Shown here piece by piece: positions 1 through 8,992 of a stretch of DNA of 59,459 nucleotides; position 1 is the stretch's first letter; each line of letters starts with the position of its first letter. Made by a program: the position numbers and the translations under genes. The notes beneath the pieces were generated by a model. That model was not told where the DNA came from and ran no database searches. It saw nothing but the letters and a program-made list of their open reading frames with translations. Source of the stretch: a gamma proteobacterium SCGC AAA168-P09 (GTDB lineage Bacteria > Pseudomonadota > Gammaproteobacteria > Magnimaribacterales > D2472); NCBI GenBank assembly GCA_000385055.1, contig ARRL01000003.1, positions 1 through 59,459 of the forward strand, written 5' to 3'.

Positions 1-95
1 TTTCCGGCTGCAGCATTTGGTTTAATAAATACAAAAGAGGCTGTATCTGAAAGAGAATTAGCAAGCTTAGGATATGGTTATGGTTTTACAGTTAG
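1..95. repeat. Inverted copy of 16753-16847 (ftsI segment)
   Basis: The first 95 bases are an exact reverse complement of 16753-16847. Identity ends at base 96, where the sequence here continues as normal ftsI and the other copy runs into pyrG. A perfect 95-base match that starts at the very first base looks like a shared k-mer at a contig end rather than a biological repeat (inference). Confidence 0.95.
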
Positions 96-525
96 TCCAT
101 TTCAAATTACCACAGCTTATTCTGTTTTTGCAAACCAGGGAATTAAAAAAGACTTTAAATTATTGATGAATGATGAAGTTACTTCCCAAAGAGTAATTTC
201 TGAAACTTCTGCAGGTCATACCCTTGAAGCACTTCAGCAAGTAGTAAAGATTGGTACGGGGAAGAAGGCAGATATAAAAGGTTTTAGTGAGGGAGGTAAA
301 ACGGGGACTGTTCATAGAACTATATCGGGGTCTGGTTATGCAAAAGACTTATATAGAGCTTCTTTTGTTGGTATAGCACCACTTTCTAATGAATCATTAA
401 CTATTTTTGTATCCATAGAAGATCCTGGTCTAAACTCTTACTCTGGTGGCATGATAGCTGCTCCATTATTTGCAAAGATAGCAGAAAGTTCTCTCAATTA
501 TTTAGGATTCATTGAAGATGAATAA
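1..525 (+). CDS. ftsI: Peptidoglycan transpeptidase FtsI (PBP3), C-terminal part
   Basis: This is the 3' end of the septal transpeptidase gene, open from base 1 in frame 1 (174 residues plus stop). FtsI cross-links peptidoglycan at the division septum from the periplasmic side of the inner membrane. The third active-site motif, KTGT in GGKTGTVH, is visible around 300, followed by the usual end of the transpeptidase fold. Residues encoded by 1-95 duplicate the end of the minus-strand ftsI fragment. Joining 17939-16753 (-) to 96-525 (+) keeps frame and gives 538 residues, a normal family size, so the two pieces are one gene split by the junction at 16752/16753. The stop overlaps the start of murE. 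Confidence 0.93.
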   Translation, partial: FPAAAFGLINTKEAVSERELASLGYGYGFTVSPFQITTAYSVFANQGIKKDFKLLMNDEVTSQRVISETSAGHTLEALQQVVKIGTGKKADIKGFSEGGKTGTVHRTISGSGYAKDLYRASFVGIAPLSNESLTIFVSIEDPGLNSYSGGMIAAPLFAKIAESSLNYLGFIEDE

Positions 526-2014
526 GCTAGAAAAAATATTAGGCATTAGGTTTCCACAAGGAATTAAAATATCTAATGTCACTAATTCAACTGATAAAGT
601 GCAAAATGGTTCAATATTTTTTGGATTAAAAGGAACTTTTAATCATGGAAGTAAGTATATAAATAAAGCACTAACTTTAGGCGCATCTATTGCAATACAT
701 AATGATCCCAGTTTTGAATCCACTAAAAGTAATATTTTTTTTATTGAGGATTTAGAAGAGCCTAAATGCAATAACTCAACGGATAAAATATATGAATTTC
801 TAAATGAATTTTATCAATTGAATGACCTTCAAAATAGAAATAATTTTTTTACATTTACAGGTACCAATGGAAAAACTTCATCAGCATTTTTATGTCATCA
901 AATTCTAACAAATGCAGGATATGAATCTATTTATATTGGGACAATTGGAGCTCAGTACAAAGATAAAGAGATCAACAATTCAATTTCTCAAAAAACAACA
1001 CCAGATATATTTGAAATATTTGAAGTATTTAATTTTTTTGGTATAAAAAATGCAGTATCTTTATGTTTAGAGGTTTCATCTCATGCTCTTGATCAAAAAA
1101 GATTAAAAAATATAACTATTTTAAATTCAGCATGCATATTAAATATTGGATCTGACCATCTTGATTATCATAAAAACATAAAGTCTTATAAAGATAGTAA
1201 ATTTAAGATATTTCAAAATATATGCTCGCTTAAATTAATCCATGAAGATTTAGAGATGGATATCAGCAAATATAATTTTATTAAAAATTCTAGAAATGAA
1301 TTTACGGTAGTAAGTAATTATAAAATGTCAGCAGATATTTTTTATGAAATTATTGAGTCATCTATAGAAAATACTATTTTTAAAATAATAGTTAATAACC
1401 CTCCAGCTGACTATAATCTAACTTCAAGAAAAGAATATTTATTCAAGACGTCAATTTTTCCTAATTTTAATATTAGTAATTTAGTTTTTGCTATATGTTC
1501 TATTGGATTTTATGATTTTTCTGAAAAAGAACTAAATGATTTATCTTTTTTAAAACTTCCTAAGGGTCGCTCAGAGTATATTCAAGATATTCCTGCGCAT
1601 GTCATCATAGATTATGCTCATAATCCTGAAGGATTTAGATTTTTTCTATCTTCAATTAAGGAATACTTCGAAAACTTAATAATTGTTTTCGGTTGCGGTG
1701 GCGATAGGGATAAAAGTAAAAGACCAAAAATGCTTAAAGCAGCAACAGATAATGGAAATAGAGTAATTTTTACAACTGATAATTCAAGAAATGAATCTTT
1801 TAGTGATATATATTCGGATGCAATCGATCAAAATAATGATCAAAAAGTAACTGTAATTGAAGACAGAAAAGAAGCAATTATATATGGTAGTTCAATATTA
1901 AGAAAAAATGACTGCTTGGTTATTCTTGGAAAAGGCCATGAAGAAACCCAAGACATCAATGGAAGGAAATTACATTTTAGTGATCATGAGGTAGTGAATG
2001 AAATTTATAAATAA
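518..2014 (+). CDS. murE: UDP-MurNAc-tripeptide ligase MurE
   Basis: Adds the third stem-peptide residue (meso-diaminopimelate in Gram-negatives) to UDP-MurNAc-L-Ala-D-Glu in the cytoplasm. The ATP loop TGTNGKTS lies near residue 115, and the C-terminal domain carries FGCGGDRDKSKRP and GKGHE. The diaminopimelate-recognition motif, normally DNPR, reads DNSR here. I chose ATG 518 rather than TTG 512; it overlaps the ftsI stop by 8 bases and gives 498 residues, close to the usual 495. The middle of the protein is divergent but all domains are present. The 3' end overlaps murF by 17 bases, which implies translational coupling. Confidence 0.95.
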   Translation: MNKLEKILGIRFPQGIKISNVTNSTDKVQNGSIFFGLKGTFNHGSKYINKALTLGASIAIHNDPSFESTKSNIFFIEDLEEPKCNNSTDKIYEFLNEFYQLNDLQNRNNFFTFTGTNGKTSSAFLCHQILTNAGYESIYIGTIGAQYKDKEINNSISQKTTPDIFEIFEVFNFFGIKNAVSLCLEVSSHALDQKRLKNITILNSACILNIGSDHLDYHKNIKSYKDSKFKIFQNICSLKLIHEDLEMDISKYNFIKNSRNEFTVVSNYKMSADIFYEIIESSIENTIFKIIVNNPPADYNLTSRKEYLFKTSIFPNFNISNLVFAICSIGFYDFSEKELNDLSFLKLPKGRSEYIQDIPAHVIIDYAHNPEGFRFFLSSIKEYFENLIIVFGCGGDRDKSKRPKMLKAATDNGNRVIFTTDNSRNESFSDIYSDAIDQNNDQKVTVIEDRKEAIIYGSSILRKNDCLVILGKGHEETQDINGRKLHFSDHEVVNEIYK

Positions 2015-3338
2015 CTCTTCTGATTTAGGTAAGTTTTTAAGTATAAAAATTATTCGTCAATCAAAGATCACTAATATATCAACAGATACAAGGGGGTTAA
2101 AAGTAGGGTCATTATTTTTTGCAATCAAAGGAGAGCAATTTAATGGTAACGATTATGTAGAAGACGCTTTAAAAAAAGGAGCGTCTTTCGTAGTTACTGA
2201 TAGTAGCAGATTTAAAAGCACTAATGATAAGAATATAATTTATGTAAACAATACAATTGTTGCTTTAAGAAAAATTGCAAAAAATATTCTTAAGACGTTT
2301 AACGGTGATGTAATTGGTATTACTGGTAGCAATGGAAAGACAACAACAACCAAAATAATATCAAGTGTCTTAAATAAAAGTTCAGGAACAATAAAAAATT
2401 ACAATAATGAAATTGGAATGCCTTTAAGCATTATAAATGCCAACACTAATTCGAAATACTTGGTTATTGAGATGGGAGCTGCTAAACCTAAAGATATTCA
2501 ATATTTAAGTTCATTACTCAAGCCTAATATTGGCCTTATAACCAATATAGGAAACTCACATTTAGAAAAATTAAAAAATATTGATGGAGTATTAAATGTT
2601 AAATCTGAACTTGTATCAAATATAAGAAAAAATGGAGATCTTATTGTGCCAAATGAAAATCTTAAACATTTAAATTACTGGAAAAGTTTAAGAAATGATA
2701 TTAATTTAGTTACTTTTGGAATGAATAAATCTGCAGATTTTTATCCTATAGAAATTAAATATAATTTAAATGGCACTAAATTTAGAATTCAATCTAAAAA
2801 ATATAATAAAGATGTGACAATTGAAACGCCGCTATCAGGTGAGCATAATGTAAAAAATATTCTTGCTAGCTATGCAGTTTCAAATATTCTCAACAACCCC
2901 GATGAAATTTTTATTACTAAGTTAAAAAATAATTTAAACTCAGTAATCAGGCAAAAACAGTCCAAATGGATAAAGGGATCAGTTCTCATTGACGATACAT
3001 ATAACGCTAATCCGGAATCTGTTAAAAATGCATTAGATTTGTTAGCAACCTCGCGCAAAAGAAAGATTTTTGTATTTGGCGATATGTTAGAACTTGGAAG
3101 ACATAAAAATAAGATGCATAAGGAGATCGGAATGTATGCGGCTTCAAAAAAAATTGATATTTTTCTTGGATTTGGAGATTTAACAAAATATGCTGTAGAG
3201 AGTTTTGGTAAAAATGGAATCTTTTTCAAAGATGAGGCACTTCTTAAAGATTTTTTAAAGAAAAATATACAATCCAAAGATGTAGTGCTAATAAAAGGGT
3301 CTCGAGGGATGAAAATGGAGAGATATATAGATGTTTGA
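1998..3338 (+). CDS. murF: UDP-MurNAc-tripeptide D-Ala-D-Ala ligase MurF
   Basis: Attaches D-Ala-D-Ala to complete the UDP-MurNAc-pentapeptide. The P-loop ITGSNGKTTTTK is near residue 110, a central segment reads SGEHNVKN, and the C-terminal domain contains DDTYNANPESV and FGDMLELG, all typical of MurF. The 446 residues match the usual length (about 450). The start ATG overlaps murE by 17 bases and the stop overlaps mraY by 8. The product feeds the next gene: MraY transfers this pentapeptide precursor to undecaprenyl phosphate. Confidence 0.96.
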   Translation: MKFINNSSDLGKFLSIKIIRQSKITNISTDTRGLKVGSLFFAIKGEQFNGNDYVEDALKKGASFVVTDSSRFKSTNDKNIIYVNNTIVALRKIAKNILKTFNGDVIGITGSNGKTTTTKIISSVLNKSSGTIKNYNNEIGMPLSIINANTNSKYLVIEMGAAKPKDIQYLSSLLKPNIGLITNIGNSHLEKLKNIDGVLNVKSELVSNIRKNGDLIVPNENLKHLNYWKSLRNDINLVTFGMNKSADFYPIEIKYNLNGTKFRIQSKKYNKDVTIETPLSGEHNVKNILASYAVSNILNNPDEIFITKLKNNLNSVIRQKQSKWIKGSVLIDDTYNANPESVKNALDLLATSRKRKIFVFGDMLELGRHKNKMHKEIGMYAASKKIDIFLGFGDLTKYAVESFGKNGIFFKDEALLKDFLKKNIQSKDVVLIKGSRGMKMERYIDV

Positions 3339-4416
3339 ATATTTAGGTACAGTGCTTGTTAGCTACGACCCGGGTTTTGATGTTTTAAGATATCTAACAG
3401 TTAGAACCCTTGGAGGAACAGTCACCGCTCTTTTAATATCTATTTTACTTGGGCCTGTAATTATTAAACTTCTAAAATCAATGCAGTTTGAACAACATGT
3501 TCGTTCAGATGGACCAGAATCTCATTACAAAAAGTCAGGAACTCCAACAATGGGAGGTCTTTTGATTCTATCCTCTTTGGTAATTTCTACGTTATTGTGG
3601 GCTGATTTAGGAAACAGATATATATGGGTTGTTTTATTTGTCACAATAGCTTTTGCCTTGATTGGTTTTCTTGATGACTACATCAAGATTACAAAAAAAA
3701 GTTCTGACGGCCTTAGCTCAAAACAAAAAATTCTTCTCCAAGTTTTATTTTCTTTTCTTACAATGTTTTATTTGTTCTATTCGGCAGAAACGCCACCAGA
3801 AACTTCATTTATAGTCCCCTTTTTTAAAGATTTAATAATACCCATGAGTGCATTAGTCTTTATTTCTACTGGAATGTTTGTTCTTGTTGGCTCATCAAAT
3901 GCAGTAAATCTTACCGATGGTTTGGATGGCTTGGCTATTCTTCCCTCAGTTCTTATTGCAGGAGCATTGGGTTTAATTGCATATAGTATGGGTAATCAGA
4001 TAATTGCTGATTATCTTTATTTGCCACATCTTGAGTTATCTGGAGAGTTAATAGTATTTTGTGGAGCTTTGATTGGCTCAGGAATTGGATTTCTTTGGTA
4101 TAACACCTATCCAGCTCAAATATTTATGGGAGATATTGGTTCATTAACGCTTGGAGCTATTTTAGGTATCATCGCAATAATTCTTCGACATGAGCTTGTT
4201 TTTGCAATTATGGCGGGAGTTTTTGTAATAGAAACTTTAAGTGTCGCCATTCAAGTTATCTCATATAAAACACGAGGAAAAAGAGTATTTTTAATGGCTC
4301 CCATTCATCATCATTATGAATTGAAAGGATGGCCAGAACCAAAAATTATTGTACGTTTTTGGATTGTAACTTTGGTTTTAATTCTTATTGCTTTAGCAAC
4401 TTTAAAGTTGCGATAA
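3331..4416 (+). CDS. mraY: Phospho-N-acetylmuramoyl-pentapeptide transferase MraY
   Basis: Integral membrane enzyme that makes lipid I from UDP-MurNAc-pentapeptide and undecaprenyl phosphate. It has 361 residues, with about ten hydrophobic segments. Signature motifs are intact: FLDDYIKI, NAVNLTDGLDGL, FMGDIGSL and the APIHHHYE loop, with the catalytic aspartates present. The start overlaps murF by 8 bases and 9 bases separate it from murD. Nothing looks degenerate, unlike its neighbours MurD and MurG. Confidence 0.97.
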   Translation: MFEYLGTVLVSYDPGFDVLRYLTVRTLGGTVTALLISILLGPVIIKLLKSMQFEQHVRSDGPESHYKKSGTPTMGGLLILSSLVISTLLWADLGNRYIWVVLFVTIAFALIGFLDDYIKITKKSSDGLSSKQKILLQVLFSFLTMFYLFYSAETPPETSFIVPFFKDLIIPMSALVFISTGMFVLVGSSNAVNLTDGLDGLAILPSVLIAGALGLIAYSMGNQIIADYLYLPHLELSGELIVFCGALIGSGIGFLWYNTYPAQIFMGDIGSLTLGAILGIIAIILRHELVFAIMAGVFVIETLSVAIQVISYKTRGKRVFLMAPIHHHYELKGWPEPKIIVRFWIVTLVLILIALATLKLR

Positions 4417-4425
4417 GCTTGAGAC

Positions 4426-5451
4426 ATGAAATCCTTAATTTATGGTTATGGAATCACGGGAAAGTCTTTTGAAAGGTATCTTCTTAAAAGAAACATAGAT
4501 TATGATATTTATGATGAGAATATCTCGAACTATTCTTCTAATAAAGATTTTTCAAAATATAGCAAAATATATTGCAGTCCAGGGATCCCAAGAGAAAAAT
4601 TTAAATTACTAAAAGAAACACATAATGTTTTAACAGATTTAGATATTTTTTTTCATGAGGATAATTCTACAAAAATAGGAATAACTGGAACTAATAGAAA
4701 AAGTACTACCTGTTTTCACTTATCACAACTAATCTCTCAGAAAGATTCGGTAAATCTTATTGGCAATATTGGAAAGCCAATGTTAGACAAAATCAATAAT
4801 GGAAAAAAATATTCAATAATAGAACTATCAAGCTATCAGCTTGATAAGATGTCTAATAATCATTTGGATTATGGAGTTTTGTTAAACATAGCTCCTGATC
4901 ATCTTGATTACCATAACAGCTTTAAGGATTATCAGCATGCTAAAGAAAAGATATTAAGTGCAAAAAAAACTTCCTTTGAGAGTGATCCGTATAATCTATT
5001 TGAATGGATTACTGAAAAAAAATCAAAAAAAATAGAACTCAAGAATTTGCCTTATAGATTTGAATTTATAACTAAAAATATTGTGAATGATTCAAAATCA
5101 ACAAACTCTAACTCTCTGTTATATGCAATCAAGGAAGCGAATTCCTTTTTTCAGGAAGATAATTATTCTTTAATTGTTTGTGGTAATCCAGCTAAAGAAT
5201 TATTTGCAAAAATTACTATTGAAGGACCTCAGGAAATAATAGTTTTTGGACACCATAGGAAAGATATTAAAAGATGCTTGACCCATAAGAAAATTTTAGA
5301 GTTTGTTAATTTAAATGAATCCTTGCTATATTTAAAAGATAGGCAAAATATAGTATTTTCTCCAGGATACCCAAGCGGCAAAGATTATATTAACTTTGAG
5401 GAGAGAGGTGCTCATTTTAACTTTCTAATAAAAGAGGTTCTAGGTGACTGA
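4426..5451 (+). CDS. murD: UDP-MurNAc-L-Ala:D-Glu ligase MurD, shortened
   Basis: By position and by several motifs this is MurD, which adds D-glutamate to UDP-MurNAc-L-alanine. Recognisable parts are the N-terminal Rossmann start (YGYGITGKS), GNIGKP, ELSSYQLD, APDHLDYH, NDSKSTN and SPGYPSGKDY...NFEERG. It has only 341 residues against about 440. The stretch between DYQHAKEKIL and LPYRFEF is roughly 70 residues shorter than in E. coli, and no GxHNxxN segment can be found. The P-loop reads GTNRKST, with Arg91 (4696-4698) where Gly is normal. The reading frame is clean and overlaps ftsW by 8 bases, so this is not a simple frameshift. Catalytic competence is uncertain. Confidence 0.85.
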   Translation: MKSLIYGYGITGKSFERYLLKRNIDYDIYDENISNYSSNKDFSKYSKIYCSPGIPREKFKLLKETHNVLTDLDIFFHEDNSTKIGITGTNRKSTTCFHLSQLISQKDSVNLIGNIGKPMLDKINNGKKYSIIELSSYQLDKMSNNHLDYGVLLNIAPDHLDYHNSFKDYQHAKEKILSAKKTSFESDPYNLFEWITEKKSKKIELKNLPYRFEFITKNIVNDSKSTNSNSLLYAIKEANSFFQEDNYSLIVCGNPAKELFAKITIEGPQEIIVFGHHRKDIKRCLTHKKILEFVNLNESLLYLKDRQNIVFSPGYPSGKDYINFEERGAHFNFLIKEVLGD

Positions 5452-6550
5452 TAAGAATAGTCTTCTGATACTAATTCCGTTTATAAGCTTAATGTCACTA
5501 GGTTTGGTTATGGTAACTTCATCAAGTATATATGTAGCAGATGATTTGACTGGAAATCCATTTTATTTTGCTTCTCGTCAAATGTTATTTATATCCATAG
5601 GCCTCATATCAATGTCTATATTTTTATTAATCCCGTCAGATATTTTATACAAACTAGACTGGATTTTTATGTTGATAAGTATTGTTTTATTAATTGCATT
5701 ATTTATTCCTGATATCGGCACCAGTGTTAATGGAAGCATCAGGTGGATTAGGGCGGGCCCAATTAATATTCAACCATCAGAATTATGTAAGTTTAGTTTG
5801 ATCCTATATATTTCAGGGTATTCAGTAAGAAGAATGTCTGAAATAGAATCATTAAGGAGCTTCTTAAAACCTCTATTTTTACTTTTTATAATTTCTATTT
5901 TAATAATGAGTCAACCTGATTTGGGTTCAACTGCAATTATTTGCTTGTTAGTTGTTTCAATTTTATTTTATGCTGGAATATCTTTCTTTCAATTTAGTTT
6001 ACTATCAATTTTAATTGCTTTGTTAGGGTATATGGCTATATCAACATCGCCTATGAGACTAGCAAGAGTTTTGGCTTTTACCGATCCTTTTGCAGAAGAT
6101 GTGGTAAGAAATGCTGGATGGCAACTATCTAATTCTTTAATTAGTATTGGACAAGGAGGATGGTTTGGGCTGGGTGTGGGTAATAGTTTTCAAAAAAATT
6201 TCTTTCTTCCAGAAGCTCATACTGATTTTATTTTTGCTATTCTTGTTGAAGAGCTTGGAATCATTGGTGGATTATTATTAATAAGCCTATTTGTAATACT
6301 TTTTATTGGCATTTTAAAGGTCGCACTAGATTCTTTTGGTAAAGAAAGATTATTTCAAGGCTATGTTTCATTTGGAATATTAATTCTTATAGCTATCCAA
6401 TCTTTATTTAACATAGCAGTTAATATTGGCTTGTTACCAACAAAAGGTTTAACACTTCCATTTATAAGTTATGGAGGCACCAGTATGATAATAATGATGT
6501 CTTTAATTGCCATAGTTCTTAGAATAAATAAAGAAAACAAATTAATATAA
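5444..6550 (+). CDS. ftsW: Septal peptidoglycan polymerase FtsW
   Basis: SEDS-family membrane glycosyltransferase that polymerises lipid II at the septum together with FtsI. It is 368 residues with about ten transmembrane segments. Family motifs include RWIRAGPINIQPSELCKF, MSQPDLGS, AHTDFIFAILVEELG and the final SYGGTS stretch. It begins with GTG at 5444, overlapping the murD stop by 8 bases; no in-frame ATG lies at the expected position. Only 4 bases separate it from murG. It lies between murD and murG as in most Gammaproteobacteria. Confidence 0.96.
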   Translation: MTDKNSLLILIPFISLMSLGLVMVTSSSIYVADDLTGNPFYFASRQMLFISIGLISMSIFLLIPSDILYKLDWIFMLISIVLLIALFIPDIGTSVNGSIRWIRAGPINIQPSELCKFSLILYISGYSVRRMSEIESLRSFLKPLFLLFIISILIMSQPDLGSTAIICLLVVSILFYAGISFFQFSLLSILIALLGYMAISTSPMRLARVLAFTDPFAEDVVRNAGWQLSNSLISIGQGGWFGLGVGNSFQKNFFLPEAHTDFIFAILVEELGIIGGLLLISLFVILFIGILKVALDSFGKERLFQGYVSFGILILIAIQSLFNIAVNIGLLPTKGLTLPFISYGGTSMIIMMSLIAIVLRINKENKLI

Positions 6551-6554
6551 CAAT

Positions 6555-7601
6555 ATGAAGATTTTAGTTTCTGCAGCAAAAACTGGTGGACATATATTTC
6601 CAGCGATTGCTGTAGGAAATGAGATTACTAGACTTGGTCATGAAGTTATCTTTATGGGCACAGGAGAACCTATTGAGGTGGATGCTCTAAAGACAGCAAA
6701 ATTCAAACACTTTGTAGTAACAATGGAGGGTTTTAGAGGAAAAAATTTTTTTAACAAGATAAAATCTTTATTACTGATTCCCAAAAATATTTTTTCTACA
6801 ACCAGAATTATTAGAAAAGAAAACATAGATGCTATGGTTGGGTTTGGTGGTTTTATAACAGTTCCAATTGGATTAGCATTCTTCTTAAACCGAAAACCAA
6901 TTTTTATCCACGAACAGAATTCAATTCTTGGATCAGCAAACAAACTCCTTTCTAAAATAGCGACAATTAACTTTACGGCATTTCCTCTTAATACAAGTAT
7001 TGACAACAATATAATTTGTGGGAATCCTATAAGAGACAGTTTTAAGTCTTTTTCAAAAGAGGTGGTGAATGACGAACTCATAAAAATCTATATCACTGGA
7101 GGAAGTCAGGGGGCAGAATATTTAAATACCGAGCTTCCAAAATCTTTAAAAAAATTTAAACACCAAGTCATTATTAAGCATCAATGCGGTAAAGATAAAA
7201 AAGATTTAGTTAATGATTTGTATAAACGCTTTAATATGAACGCAGAGGTTATGGAGTTCTACAATAGCCCAGAATCACAAATAGAATGGTCTGATTTTGT
7301 TATATCAAGGTCAGGAGCTTTAACCATCTCAGAGGTTACATCAATGTCGAAAGGTCTTTTAATGATCCCCTTGCCATCATCGATAGATAACCATCAATTT
7401 TACAACGCAAAGCATATTGAAAAAATTAATATGGGTTTGATTCATGAGCAAAAAGATGGTTTTGAAGATTTAAGCACTAAATTGGAAGAAATTTTGCATC
7501 AAAAAACATACAATAAATGGAAAAATAATCTAAACACCGATCATCTTTTATCTGCAGCAAATATTGCCAACCAAGTACTTAAAAATATTGACACAACATG
7601 A
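6555..7601 (+). CDS. murG: Lipid II synthase MurG (GT28 glycosyltransferase)
   Basis: Transfers GlcNAc from UDP-GlcNAc to lipid I on the cytoplasmic membrane face. It is 348 residues, a normal size. It keeps the second glycine loop (TGGSQGAE), the acceptor and UDP-GlcNAc region around SRSGALTISE, and DNHQFYNA. The first glycine loop is altered: SAAKTGGHIFPA where AGGTGGHVFPG is typical, so two loop glycines are replaced by Ala8 and Lys9 (6576-6581). The start follows ftsW by 4 bases, and the stop shares ATGA with murC. Confidence 0.94.
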   Translation: MKILVSAAKTGGHIFPAIAVGNEITRLGHEVIFMGTGEPIEVDALKTAKFKHFVVTMEGFRGKNFFNKIKSLLLIPKNIFSTTRIIRKENIDAMVGFGGFITVPIGLAFFLNRKPIFIHEQNSILGSANKLLSKIATINFTAFPLNTSIDNNIICGNPIRDSFKSFSKEVVNDELIKIYITGGSQGAEYLNTELPKSLKKFKHQVIIKHQCGKDKKDLVNDLYKRFNMNAEVMEFYNSPESQIEWSDFVISRSGALTISEVTSMSKGLLMIPLPSSIDNHQFYNAKHIEKINMGLIHEQKDGFEDLSTKLEEILHQKTYNKWKNNLNTDHLLSAANIANQVLKNIDTT

Positions 7602-8992
7602 ATTTTTTTAAAAAAATTAAACATATACATTTTGTAGGAATTGGTGGCGCTGGGATGATAGGTATTGCTAGGCTACTTTTACAAAAGGGATATAAGGTTT
7701 CAGGGTCTGATATACATGAATCATATGAACTAAAAAAAATTAAGAAAGAGGGAGTTAAGGTTTTCTTAGGACACAGTAAACTTAATATTAAATCTGCAAA
7801 TCTTATAGTTGTCTCAAGTGCAATTGATAAAAAAAATCCTGAAATTTTAGAAGGAATAAAAAATGGTATAACAATAATTCCAAGGGCAGAAATGCTTGGT
7901 AGTATTATGCAAGGCTATGAAAGCATAGCAATTGCAGGAAGTCATGGTAAAACAACTACGACAAGTATGATTGCAAAAATATTTAGTTCAGCAGATTTAA
8001 GTCCTACATATGTTGTGGGCGGTAAGGTTCTTAGCACAGATGAAAATTCGGATCTTGGAAAAGGTAATTATTTGATTGCTGAAGCCGACGAAAGTGATGG
8101 CTCTTTCTCACATTTAAATCCAGACGTAGCAGTTTTAACAAATATAGATGATGATCATCTAGTCCATTATGATAATAATTTTGAGAATCTATTAGATGCT
8201 TTTATTAAATTTTCTGAAAATGTTCCCTTTTATGGATATATGATCATGAATATCGATGATAAAAATATAAAAAAAATTGCAAAGAGAATTTCCAGAAAAC
8301 AGATAACCTTTGGCAAAACTAAAAAAGCAGATTTCCAAATATTAAATACATTTTATAATAATGGCTTACAGAATTTTGATATTAACGATAATCAAAGAAA
8401 TAAAAAATATTCTTTTAGCATTCAACAACCTGGAGTACATAATATTTTTAATGCAACAGCATCAATAGCAGTTTCAATTGAAGAAGGATTACCAATTAAT
8501 GCAATTAAGAAAGGTTTAAAAGAATTCACCGGTGTTGGCAGGAGATACGAAAAACATGAAATTAATTTCGATTTAAATAAAAAAATTCTAATAGATGACT
8601 ATGGTCATCATCCAATAGAAATTCTTTCAAATATAAATGCTTGTCGAGAAGAATTTCCCAAGAAAAAGATATGCATGATTTTTCAACCTCATAGGTTTTC
8701 AAGAACAGCTCAACTTTTTGATGATTTCGTAAAAATCCTAAAAAAAGTAGACTCTTTAATACTCTTAGATATATACGCTGCTAGCGAGAAACCAATTAAG
8801 GGAATAGATTCAAGAACAATTGTAGAAAGTATTAAACAATTAGGTCACAAAGATACTTTATATGTAAAAAATCATTCAGATGTTATTGAAATAATTAATT
8901 CCAAGAGTAATAAGTTTGACATTTTGATAACTCAGGGTGCTGGAAGCGTTTCTAGTGTTTGTGAATTAATTAAGAATAAATGGAAAAAATAA
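7598..8992 (+). CDS. murC: UDP-MurNAc:L-alanine ligase MurC
   Basis: Catalyses the first amino-acid addition (L-Ala) to UDP-MurNAc. The N-terminal nucleotide fold HFVGIGGAGM, the P-loop AGSHGKTTTT, GVHNIFNATA and DDYGHHPIEI in the C-terminal domain are all canonical. At 464 residues it is close to the family length. It overlaps murG by 4 bases (ATGA) and ddl by 13 bases. It is intact, whereas MurD, the next enzyme in the pathway, is shortened. Confidence 0.97.
   Translation: MNFFKKIKHIHFVGIGGAGMIGIARLLLQKGYKVSGSDIHESYELKKIKKEGVKVFLGHSKLNIKSANLIVVSSAIDKKNPEILEGIKNGITIIPRAEMLGSIMQGYESIAIAGSHGKTTTTSMIAKIFSSADLSPTYVVGGKVLSTDENSDLGKGNYLIAEADESDGSFSHLNPDVAVLTNIDDDHLVHYDNNFENLLDAFIKFSENVPFYGYMIMNIDDKNIKKIAKRISRKQITFGKTKKADFQILNTFYNNGLQNFDINDNQRNKKYSFSIQQPGVHNIFNATASIAVSIEEGLPINAIKKGLKEFTGVGRRYEKHEINFDLNKKILIDDYGHHPIEILSNINACREEFPKKKICMIFQPHRFSRTAQLFDDFVKILKKVDSLILLDIYAASEKPIKGIDSRTIVESIKQLGHKDTLYVKNHSDVIEIINSKSNKFDILITQGAGSVSSVCELIKNKWKK

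Noticed and set aside
2870..3277. Long minus-strand open frames opposite murF, murG, ddl, gatB and others
   Set aside because: They lie antisense to well-conserved genes, lack ribosome sites and have no recognisable protein pattern.
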